A stretch of DNA of 56,129 nucleotides from NCBI GenBank assembly GCA_024653775.1, contig JANLHZ010000046.1, positions 1-56,129 of the forward strand, read 5' to 3'. Of the stretch, positions 1-6,402 are shown piece after piece. A model generated the notes under the pieces. That model was not told where the DNA came from. It searched no databases and worked only from the letters and a program-made list of their open reading frames with translations. The DNA comes from Planctomycetota bacterium. Its GTDB lineage: Bacteria > Planctomycetota > UBA8742 > JACQVU01 > JANLHZ01. Both the position numbers and the translations under genes were made by a program. The first letter of the stretch is position 1. Each line of letters starts with the position of its first letter.

Positions 1-73
1 TAGCCATAGTTCCGATGAGTATTTGACGACCGAGAGCGAAGCGAAGATGGCGTGAAAATGAGATGCGAGATGG
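1..73 (+). repeat. Dispersed repeat family E, truncated copy
   Basis: This stretch matches, in inverted orientation and with roughly one mismatch per seven to ten bases, the 3' half of a longer element at about 54479-54612. The match runs through GACCGAGAGCGA and ends at GATGCGAGATGG. The window edge cuts the copy, so it probably extends further upstream. It is not part of a convincing gene; the small open frame starting inside it looks accidental. Confidence 0.75.
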
Positions 74-121
74 ATACTTTATTTATTTTAGCCTCCTTAG
101 CACGCAGATATGATCGGCTTT

Positions 122-140
122 CACGGGCAAGATGTCCGTG
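122..140. repeat. Palindromic repeat family C (copy 1)
   Basis: The stretch CACGGGCAAGATGTCCGTG is a near-perfect hairpin lying just after the nadA stop codon on the minus strand. Related hairpins with CACGG(T/G)CA-TCT-TG(A/C)CCGTG cores occur near 30428 and 41131. It could help end the nadA transcript, but no U-tract follows it. Confidence 0.6.
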
Positions 141-163
141 CCACTCCAATCTCTCTCGATCCT

Positions 164-1087
164 TCATTTCGAAAGCGCGAGCATCCGGTTCAGCGGCGCG
201 AGGCTCTTTTCCGCAAGCACCGGGTCCACCTCGATCTGCGGCTGGAGCGACTCCATACTCGCCACGACCTTTTCGAGCGTTATCAGCCGCATATGCGGGC
301 AGACGTTGCAGGCGCAGTCCTCTTCCGGCGGCGCGGGGATGTACGTTTTTTCCGGATGCGCCTTTTTCATCTGATGGATCACGCCCGGCTCGGTGGCGAC
401 GATGAACGTGCCCGCGCTCGACTCCCGCGCGAATTTGATTATGCCGCTAGTAGAGCCGATGTAGTCTGCGAGGTGAAGCACGCCTTCAGTACACTCCGGA
501 TGCGCGAGAACGAGCGCGCCCGGGTTCTCCGCCTTGAGCGCGATTATCTTGCGTTCCTCGAAGATGTCGTGGACCATGCACACGCCGTCCCAGAGCACGA
601 GGTCTCTGCCGGTTTTCTGCGCGAGGTATCTGCCCAGGTTCTTGTCCGGGCCGAAGAGAATCGGACCGTCGGTCGCCTCGATAACCATCTCCGCGTTCGA
701 CGACGTACACACGAGCCACGAAAGCGCTTTCACCCACGCGGGAGAGTTGACGTACGTGATCAGTTTGTGGCCCGGATACTTCGCCATCCACGCTTCGAAT
801 TTTTCCCGCGGCTCGCAGCTTTCCGCGAGACTGCACCCCGCGTTCAAATCCGGAAGGACGACGATTTTCTCGGGATTCAGAATCTTCGCGGTTTCCGCCA
901 TGAAGTGTACTCCGCAGAAGATGATGACGTCCGCGGCGGTCTTCTGCGCGGCTTGCGCGAGCTGGAGGCTGTCTCCCACGAAGTCCGCGATGTCCTGGAT
1001 GTCGTCTTCCTGATAATAATGCGCCAGAACGACGGCGTTCTTTTCCCTTTTTAGCTGCTCTATGCGTTCGAATGGATCGTGGTACAT
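164..1087 (-). CDS. nadA: Quinolinate synthase NadA
   Basis: NadA condenses iminoaspartate with dihydroxyacetone phosphate to quinolinate, the precursor of NAD, using a [4Fe-4S] cluster in the cytosol. The product of about 307 residues shows the family pattern: HYYQ near the N-terminus, FCGVHFMAETAKIL followed by the first cluster Cys (NAGCS), a mid-protein Cys region (DGVCMVHD), HPEC, STSGIIK and the C-terminal CNVCPHM. I place the start at ATG 1087 (MYHDPFERIEQ), preceded by GGGGAAGG; a TTG at 1099 is in frame but less likely. The gene follows the PIN toxin cassette on the same strand, and its first codons are duplicated upstream of that cassette. nadB and nadC are not in the window. Confidence 0.96.
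   Translation of the reverse strand: MYHDPFERIEQLKREKNAVVLAHYYQEDDIQDIADFVGDSLQLAQAAQKTAADVIIFCGVHFMAETAKILNPEKIVVLPDLNAGCSLAESCEPREKFEAWMAKYPGHKLITYVNSPAWVKALSWLVCTSSNAEMVIEATDGPILFGPDKNLGRYLAQKTGRDLVLWDGVCMVHDIFEERKIIALKAENPGALVLAHPECTEGVLHLADYIGSTSGIIKFARESSAGTFIVATEPGVIHQMKKAHPEKTYIPAPPEEDCACNVCPHMRLITLEKVVASMESLQPQIEVDPVLAEKSLAPLNRMLALSK
1054..1087. repeat. 34-bp direct repeat, copy inside nadA
   Basis: A perfect 34-bp direct repeat of positions 1777-1810. It covers the nadA start codon and the next ten codons. The two copies lie 723 bp apart and bracket the PIN toxin and its partner gene. Confidence 0.95.
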
Positions 1088-1100
1088 TGCCTTCCCCAAT

Positions 1101-1304
1101 CTATTTTTCCACGGGATGTCTATTAGATTGCGGCGTAGTTCTTCGCCGAGCTTCTCGAAGCAATTTTGCTAGTACAGGATCTTCGTTGATGATATCGATC
1201 ATCGCTTTTCTTCTTGCTTCGCCGCTCAGTCCGTCGAGAAGTTTCAACTGCTTTTCCTGGATCTGCTTTTTCATTTCGACGCAATCGAATTTCTTGTTCT
1301 TCAT
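1101..1304 (-). CDS. Small partner of the PIN toxin, probable antitoxin
   Basis: A 67-residue protein beginning MKNKKFDCVEMKKQIQEK. From memory, short proteins with an FDCVEMK...Q start are often encoded beside PIN toxins of the type found here, which makes an antitoxin role likely. The sequence is charged and probably helical, with no clear DNA-binding motif. Its ATG overlaps the toxin stop codon in an ATGA junction, so the two are translationally coupled, toxin first. Its stop codon lies only 13 bases before the nadA ATG. The toxin-before-antitoxin order is less usual for VapBC-type pairs. Confidence 0.7.
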   Translation of the reverse strand: MKNKKFDCVEMKKQIQEKQLKLLDGLSGEARRKAMIDIINEDPVLAKLLREARRRTTPQSNRHPVEK

Positions 1305-1765
1305 GGCGTAACAACCTCCTTCGGGGAATAGATCGAAATCGCTCTATAGCCTTTTAACAGATTCACGGAATGAAAACCGCGAATTTTGTCATAGTGCACG
1401 ATATGACGAAAATTCCAGCTCACGATCATATCAGTGTTCGCTACCGTCGCCAAGGCAACATGTTCGGCATCCTGAAGCGACCCATTTCCGAGTACGCCTG
1501 AGCTTACGTATAAGTCCCGCAGTTCCTCGACTTCATCATTTCGGTCAAAAAGTTCCCAGCATCCATTATCGATGGAGTCAAAGAGGTCTCGCACCTTTTC
1601 AGGCGCACCCCTAAGCTCGAAGAACACTAGTTCTGACACAACGAGTATGAATTTGCCCTCCTTGATCTCATCGATCAACTTGTTGCTTTCGACCGAGAAC
1701 TCGTCGTCGAAGCAGCCGCCGAAGACGGAGGTATCGAGATATATTCGTAACTTTTTCAAAATCAT
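1301..1765 (-). CDS. PIN-domain toxin (VapC-like RNase)
   Basis: The 154-residue protein has PIN-domain marks: YLDTSVFGG at the N-terminus with the first catalytic Asp, acidic ELVFFELRG in the middle, DAEHVALATVANTDMIVSWNF with the second Asp cluster, and the family-typical tail RGFHSVNLLKGY...SPKEV. PIN toxins are Mg-dependent RNases, often cutting tRNA or rRNA. The ATG at 1765 has GGAG directly against it, an unusually short spacing. Just upstream lies a 12-codon open frame (MYHDPFERIEQR) made from the duplicated nadA head, ending 6 bases before this ATG, which could feed ribosomes into the toxin gene. Confidence 0.85.
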   Translation of the reverse strand: MILKKLRIYLDTSVFGGCFDDEFSVESNKLIDEIKEGKFILVVSELVFFELRGAPEKVRDLFDSIDNGCWELFDRNDEVEELRDLYVSSGVLGNGSLQDAEHVALATVANTDMIVSWNFRHIVHYDKIRGFHSVNLLKGYRAISIYSPKEVVTP

Positions 1766-1771
1766 CTCCGA

Positions 1772-1810
1772 TCAACGCTGCTCTATGCGTTCGAATGGAT
1801 CGTGGTACAT
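1772..1810 (-). pseudogene. Truncated duplicate of the nadA 5' end (12 codons)
   Basis: ATG at 1810 opens MYHDPFERIEQR followed by TGA. The first eleven codons are identical in DNA to the nadA start. The copy has a good Shine-Dalgarno site (GGAAGGG, then TAAAA, then ATG) formed by the end of the MNT gene, which suggests this was the original nadA start before the PIN cassette was placed here. It may still be translated as a leader minigene for the toxin. Confidence 0.75.
1777..1810. repeat. 34-bp direct repeat, upstream copy
   Basis: Perfect copy of 1054-1087. It lies directly after the stop codon of the MNT gene on the minus strand and before the PIN toxin start. Confidence 0.95.
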
Positions 1811-1812
1811 TT

Positions 1813-2112
1813 TTACCCTTCCCATAACACTTCACATTGTTTTTCGATGCTTTCCCGGAATTCTGTGTCGAGCACGCTCCAGTCGCTCACGTCGACGTTG
1901 AACGGAAGATCGGATTCCTCGAAATCGAACGTGAGCTTGCCAAGCACGCGGAACGGAATTTCTTCGTCCGCGATAATCGCGATGTCGAGGTCTGAATGTT
2001 TGCGCGCGTTCCGGGTGGCGCGGGAGCCGAACGCGAGAACCCTGGCTCCCGGCACGTTCGCTTCGAGTATGGACTTGATCTTTTCAATCTGATTTTCAGT
2101 AAGATCAATCAT
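1813..2112 (-). CDS. MNT-type nucleotidyltransferase, antitoxin-like
   Basis: A 99-residue minimal nucleotidyltransferase with the signature GSRATRNARKHSDLDIAI, giving the GS and DxD catalytic elements, and a third Asp in FNVDVSDW. In HEPN-MNT modules such proteins modify and silence the HEPN RNase. Here the upstream HEPN gene survives only as a C-terminal remnant that overlaps this start by 8 bases, so the MNT gene looks orphaned. A run from this gene straight into nadA appears to have been the older arrangement. Confidence 0.85.
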   Translation of the reverse strand: MIDLTENQIEKIKSILEANVPGARVLAFGSRATRNARKHSDLDIAIIADEEIPFRVLGKLTFDFEESDLPFNVDVSDWSVLDTEFRESIEKQCEVLWEG

Positions 2113-2245
2113 TGTCTCGCTCTTTCAGCCTATCGAGAAGAAACCGGGCATCCATCAAAAAGTCGCAGGCGACCGAGGAAACCTTTGCCGCGGTTTCATT
2201 ATTATAAGTATGCGATATAAGGTTACAGGCGTCAAGATAACCGAA
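2105..2245 (-). pseudogene. C-terminal remnant of a HEPN (HI0074-like) toxin
   Basis: An open stretch of about 46 codons reads FGYLDACNLISHTYNNETA and goes on to FLMDARFLLDRLKERDND before TGA. The RN..SHTY...TA pattern is typical of HEPN proteins paired with MNT partners; here the usual Arg of the RxxxxH-like motif is replaced (CNLISH). A TAG lies in frame at 2248-2246 and there is no start codon at the beginning of the homologous stretch. Only 68 bases separate it from the next gene, so the N-terminal half is gone. Confidence 0.65.
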
Positions 2246-2313
2246 CTACGTCTCCGCATGCACACCCACAATCGTCTCCCTCCGGCCTTAAAGATTTTAA
2301 TCTCCCACAACAT

Positions 2314-3909
2314 GTGATAAAATGTCGAAACCAGGCGGATACAACGTCGCCTCCCACATGCACCAGTTTTTCAATCGTGAAACGCATTCCAATATCGCTG
2401 CTGCCTGCAACGGACTCGCTTCCGACGTCGCTCATCCACGAGAACGGCACGATTCTGTTCGAGAAGGGCGAGCGCATCACGTACGACCACGTCAGGCTGC
2501 TCGAAAAATACGAGATCAAAAACGTCTGGCAAGCCGAGCCGGGAGACAACCTCGGCGAATTCATAACCCACGCCCAGTGCGAACTGATCCCGCTTGACAA
2601 GGCTACGAATCGCCACCTCATCGGGAAGGCGGTCTACGCGGAAAACGGAAAACTGCTCCTGAACCGCGGCGTTCCGCTGAACACGTCGATACGCAAGGAG
2701 CTCGAATCTCACGGCGCGAAGGAAATCTGGGTGCAGAAGGCGTCGCTGCAACTAACCGCCGCGCAAAAGTTCCTCGACGAGAAACTGATACTTTCAGAAA
2801 AGCTCGACGCGCGCAAGATCGCGAAGATTTCGCTTTCCAAGGCGAAACTGCTTCTCGACCTGAAAGATTTGAGCGCCGAGAATGTGTCGAGGGAGATCAC
2901 GCCGGAAAAATCGAACGTCGTTCCTGAGGGCGACGGCCTCAAAGAAAAGCTCTTCGAGGACGTATTCCTTTACGCCGCGACCCCTGCGGAGCGGGACGAT
3001 CTTCTTGCGAAGCGCGAGATCATCGAAGGACGGATCACCGAAATTTTCGAGCACCTGCGCAGCGAGGAGGGTTTCGACAGCAAGATCGTCACCGACACCG
3101 CGAACGAGGTCGTCGAGGCGCTCGTCGCGAATCCGTCCCTCCTGATCGGACTAGTGAACCTCGAAAAGCGCGGCGAATACATAATCCAGCACTCGATGAA
3201 CGTCGGCATACTCGCAACCAACATCGCGACCGCGCTCGGCTACTCGCAGGAGCAGGTTTTCGAGATCGCGTTCGCCGCGTTTTTGAACGACATCGGAATG
3301 ATCAAGGTGCCGGAGGAGATCACGGGGAAGCTCGGGAAGCTGACGGACCAGGAGTTCAAGGAAGTCGCGAAGCACCCGTACCACGCGCTCGAAATCCTCC
3401 GCGAGATAAAAAACGGCATACCGAAAAGCACTCCCGTCACGATATTTTCCAGCCACGAGAAGATCGACGGCAGCGGCTATCCGCGCAGGTCGAACGTCGA
3501 GTTGATTCACCGCTTCGCGCAGATCATCCACGTCGCGGACATGTACGACGCGCTGATTTCCCACCGTCCGCATCGGACGATGATCCAGCCCTACAAAGCG
3601 CTCGAGTTCATGCTTCACGAGGTAAAGAAAGGCCGGCTGCCGTCCTTTGCCATGCGCGGACTTCTCGACTACATCGGGCTTTTCCCCATCGGGACCCACG
3701 TCAAACTGAACACCGGTCAGATCGCGCGCGTCCTGAACGTCGCGCCGGGGAATCACACCCAGCCGCTAGTGCGCCCGGTGTTCTTTCCCGAGAGGGAGGA
3801 AATCATCAGATCCGACGAACCAATCTCGATTTCGAAGTCCGGCTCGATCCGAATCGTCAGTTACGTTCCGGACAGCGAGCTTCCGAAGGAAGTCCGATTG
3901 CGGTACTGA
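2314..3909 (+). CDS. HD-GYP domain protein with degenerate metal site
   Basis: HD-GYP proteins hydrolyse cyclic di-GMP. The 531-residue product has two N-terminal repeats (GTILFEKGERITYDHVRLL and GKLLLNRGVPL...), a middle helical region, and a C-terminal HD-GYP domain from about residue 280 to 430: QHSMNVGILA, FLNDIGM, KHPYHALEIL, SSHEKIDGSGYP and VADMYDAL. The HD dyad reads Asn325-Asp326, and the HHE motif reads SHE. Loss of the HD histidine predicts poor or no phosphodiesterase activity, perhaps leaving a c-di-GMP sensor. The GTG at 2314 is the longest start; GTG at 2377 (MKRIPISLL) is an alternative. Confidence 0.88.
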   Translation: MIKCRNQADTTSPPTCTSFSIVKRIPISLLPATDSLPTSLIHENGTILFEKGERITYDHVRLLEKYEIKNVWQAEPGDNLGEFITHAQCELIPLDKATNRHLIGKAVYAENGKLLLNRGVPLNTSIRKELESHGAKEIWVQKASLQLTAAQKFLDEKLILSEKLDARKIAKISLSKAKLLLDLKDLSAENVSREITPEKSNVVPEGDGLKEKLFEDVFLYAATPAERDDLLAKREIIEGRITEIFEHLRSEEGFDSKIVTDTANEVVEALVANPSLLIGLVNLEKRGEYIIQHSMNVGILATNIATALGYSQEQVFEIAFAAFLNDIGMIKVPEEITGKLGKLTDQEFKEVAKHPYHALEILREIKNGIPKSTPVTIFSSHEKIDGSGYPRRSNVELIHRFAQIIHVADMYDALISHRPHRTMIQPYKALEFMLHEVKKGRLPSFAMRGLLDYIGLFPIGTHVKLNTGQIARVLNVAPGNHTQPLVRPVFFPEREEIIRSDEPISISKSGSIRIVSYVPDSELPKEVRLRY

Positions 3910-3933
3910 AATTGTAAGGACGCTCCCGGGACC

Positions 3934-3980
3934 GCGGACGTCCTCGTCCGCAAAAGTCATCAGACGTCTCGTCTGATGAC
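3934..3980. repeat. Palindromic repeats A and B, adjacent hairpins
   Basis: GCGGACGTCCTCGTCCGC at 3934-3951 is followed by a 25-base hairpin at 3956-3980 with arms GTCATCAGACG and CGTCTGATGAC. The first recurs at 41579, 49137 and 49174; the second belongs to the GACGTCTCGTC family also seen at 47600. They lie between two convergent genes and could end transcripts from either side. Confidence 0.8.
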
Positions 3981-4051
3981 TTTGAATTCTTGAATTCAGG
4001 TGCCTGGGATAGTTTCCAAGTCGTACAAAATCGCGTCTCCCTGCTGCGAAA

Positions 4052-4648
4052 CTACTTCGGCGCGTCCAGAAACTCCACCGTCCACTCTTCGTCCTCCGTC
4101 GGATGGATCAGGAGACCGTTCTTCAGCGCGCCGTCTAAGAGTTCTTTCGAGATGAACGACGCAATGTCGTCGGTCAGTCCCTTTACGCCAGTGAGATCGA
4201 AAAGCCCGCCTTCGAGAATTTTGACGTCGACGTCATTCTCATTGATTTCGCCGGAGACTTTGACGCTCGCCCAGTATCCCTTGAAGAAGTTCACGTCCGT
4301 GTCGAGTTTCGCTTTCACACTGAAGGTAAATTCCCTCGTGGGCAGAAACGGCGGTTTGTAGTATCCCTGGCCTTCGAACGTCGCGAGTATGAATTTCCCG
4401 TCCTCGGTCGTAACGTCCGTGATATTCGTGAGCGTTATTTCGCCGCGGTCTCCTTTGAACGTCTCGCCCACGATTTCCGGGCCCGCGACTTCAAGAAGTT
4501 TCGCGCCGAAACCGGCTTCGATGGCTTCCCAGTAGTACGCCGAGCCGAGGCAGAGCATCAGCGCGAGGAAGTTCACGATCCCGCAGCAGCAACAGCATTT
4601 ATTGCCTTTGCGTTTGCTTGCGGTCGATTCGCTTTTCTCGTTCGGCAT
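4052..4648 (-). CDS. Single-TM protein with a five-Cys cluster, unknown function
   Basis: The 198-residue protein (start MPNEKSES; a TTG at 4675 would add nine residues) has a Lys-rich cytoplasmic start, then KCCCCCGIV leading into a transmembrane helix (NFLALMLCLGSAYYW). The rest, about 150 residues, is probably extracytoplasmic and rich in beta strands, ending EEWTVEFLDAPK. The five consecutive Cys at the membrane border could be acylated or bind metal; this is inference. I recognise no family. Confidence 0.75.
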   Translation of the reverse strand: MPNEKSESTASKRKGNKCCCCCGIVNFLALMLCLGSAYYWEAIEAGFGAKLLEVAGPEIVGETFKGDRGEITLTNITDVTTEDGKFILATFEGQGYYKPPFLPTREFTFSVKAKLDTDVNFFKGYWASVKVSGEINENDVDVKILEGGLFDLTGVKGLTDDIASFISKELLDGALKNGLLIHPTEDEEWTVEFLDAPK

Positions 4649-4748
4649 TTCCGAATCTTGAACTTCCGTTAACAAATCTTTAAAAAGAAGAGTATTAAAT
4701 ATAGATGAGTCTCAGTGGGAAAAAACAATCTCCAATCACGATTTAATC

Positions 4749-5066
4749 ATGCTGGGTCAAACTAAGATGGTCGAGGACCGCGCGAATCAGGTCTCGTCGA
4801 ATGCGCCTCAAGAGCGAGACTTCGCTTCCAGCGATCTGGAGAATCGAAAATTACTCGACGTTCGCGCCTTCACCTGCCCGATAACGAGCCTCCGGACCAA
4901 GATCGCGCTCGAATCGATGGAAGTCGGCGAGGTCCTTATAGTCCGGCTGAAGGGCGAGGCGCCGCTTAAGAACGTCCCGAAGTTCCTCGCGGACGAGGGA
5001 CACGAAATCGTCTCCACGACCGGCGACGCGTCCGGCGCGGAAATCGTCGTGAAGCGGGGAAGTTGA
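4749..5066 (+). CDS. TusA/SirA-like sulfur carrier protein
   Basis: The C-terminal 70 residues fit the TusA/SirA/YedF fold: LLDVRAFTCPITSLRTKIALESMEVGEVLIV, then a second half with an EGHEI strand pattern. TusA-like proteins carry sulfur on the Cys of a CPxP motif. Here the motif is CPIT, so the Cys is kept but the second Pro is lost. A 35-residue N-terminal extension is variable. The stop lies 20 bases before the next start, suggesting an operon with the two metallophosphoesterases, a pairing I cannot explain. Confidence 0.82.
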   Translation: MLGQTKMVEDRANQVSSNAPQERDFASSDLENRKLLDVRAFTCPITSLRTKIALESMEVGEVLIVRLKGEAPLKNVPKFLADEGHEIVSTTGDASGAEIVVKRGS

Positions 5067-5086
5067 TTGAAACATACGGAGAACCG

Positions 5087-6367
5087 ATGCACGAAAACCT
5101 GAAACTCAAATCCGCGCTCTGGCTCGTCGTCGCGAGCGTCGCGTCGATCTCGCTCGTTTGCGCTGTTAACCAGGACGATGACGATCGCGGACGGAACGCT
5201 TCGAAGTCCGGAGCCGCGACGCCTGAATTCCATAAGCCGAGTACGTCCGCCCGGAAGAATGGATCCCGGAAGACGGACAAGGATCCACTCGCGTTCGTCA
5301 AGGGACCGTTCCTCGGCCACGTCGACGCGGAAAGCGTGATGGTCAGCGCGGAACTTTCGAAGGTAGGATCGATCGAGGTCGTCGTCAGAGGCGACGAACG
5401 AGAATGGACCTTCAAAAGCGAAGGCTCGTCGGAGTTCCACGAAATGAAACTCGATGGCTTCGAACCCGGAAACTACTACACCTTCGAGTACAAGGTCGTC
5501 TCGGGCGAAGAGAATCTGATCGCGGACGGAAGGTTCCGCACCGCGCCTACGAGGGACCAGAAGTACCGCTTCGGCATTTACGGCGACTCGCGCAGCGTCC
5601 CCGCGGTACATAAGCGAATCTGCGACGAGATGCTGAAGTTTGGGCCCGACATGGTTGTAAACACGGGCGACGTTTGCGGAAACGGCGACGAATGGAACGA
5701 CTGGCAGATAGAGCATTTCGAGCCTGCGCGTGAGCTGATGATGAACGCGCCCTACTATATCGCTATCGGGAATCACGAGCGCAACTCGAAGTATTTCTAC
5801 CAGTATTTCTCGTATCCAACGCCTGAGAATTACTTCGCGTTTACGTATGGAAACGCCAGGTTCATCATCGTCGATTCGAATTTCGAGTACGAGAGTTTCG
5901 CGCCGTCGAGCACGCAATTCATGTGGCTGCGCGATCAGCTCGAATCGAGCGTGGACAACGATTTCGTATTCGTGTTCTTCCACCATCCGCCGTGGAGCGA
6001 GGGTTGGGACTCACCAGGCTACAGCGGCGAATTCAGCGTCCGCGGATTCCTCGTGCCGCTGTTCAAGCGTTACCGTCCGGACATCGTCTTCAACGGACAC
6101 ACGCACGATTACGAGCGCGGCTACCGCGACGGAACCTACTACGTAATCACCGGAGGAGGCGGAAGCGGACTCGACCTGCCTCAGCAGGATTTCGAACACG
6201 TCACCGTGGCGCGGTACGTCCATCACTTCGTTCTTGTCGACGTCGAAGGCGATAAAATCCACTATCAGGTCCGCGGACTAAGCGACACGCTCATCGAGGA
6301 ACTCTACCTCGAAAAGTCGGACTCGGGTCTCGTCGTTCGCGAGGACGATGAGGACAGCGATTTTTGA
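5087..6367 (+). CDS. Secreted metallophosphoesterase, copy 1
   Basis: A purple-acid-phosphatase-like calcineurin-fold enzyme of 426 residues. A signal peptide (LWLVVASVASISLVCA) is followed by a fibronectin-like domain starting FVKGPFLGHVDAESVMVSAE and then the catalytic domain with GDSRS, NTGDVCGNGDEW, GNHERN, FFHHPPW and NGHTHDYERG, covering the metal ligands Asp, Asn and His. I use ATG 5087, preceded by CGGAG at 5 bases, rather than an in-frame TTG at 5063. The next gene is a close paralogue. The acidic C-terminus ends EDSDF, matching three other secreted proteins in the window. Confidence 0.9.
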   Translation: MHENLKLKSALWLVVASVASISLVCAVNQDDDDRGRNASKSGAATPEFHKPSTSARKNGSRKTDKDPLAFVKGPFLGHVDAESVMVSAELSKVGSIEVVVRGDEREWTFKSEGSSEFHEMKLDGFEPGNYYTFEYKVVSGEENLIADGRFRTAPTRDQKYRFGIYGDSRSVPAVHKRICDEMLKFGPDMVVNTGDVCGNGDEWNDWQIEHFEPARELMMNAPYYIAIGNHERNSKYFYQYFSYPTPENYFAFTYGNARFIIVDSNFEYESFAPSSTQFMWLRDQLESSVDNDFVFVFFHHPPWSEGWDSPGYSGEFSVRGFLVPLFKRYRPDIVFNGHTHDYERGYRDGTYYVITGGGGSGLDLPQQDFEHVTVARYVHHFVLVDVEGDKIHYQVRGLSDTLIEELYLEKSDSGLVVREDDEDSDF

Positions 6368-6402
6368 ACTTGGATTTCAATTTGAAGGAGCATAGAAACT
6401 AA

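Noticed and set aside
110-1054. Long open frame on the plus strand across nadA
   Set aside because: It is the antisense frame of a well-conserved gene, Arg-rich and without any known motif.
1054-1810. Interpreting the 34-bp repeats as target-site duplication of a known insertion sequence
   Set aside because: Known insertion sequences give duplications of about 2-14 bp and encode a transposase; neither applies here.
4808-5986. 392-codon minus-strand frame across the TusA-like and first phosphoesterase genes
   Set aside because: It runs antisense over two genes with clear motifs, so it is a shadow.
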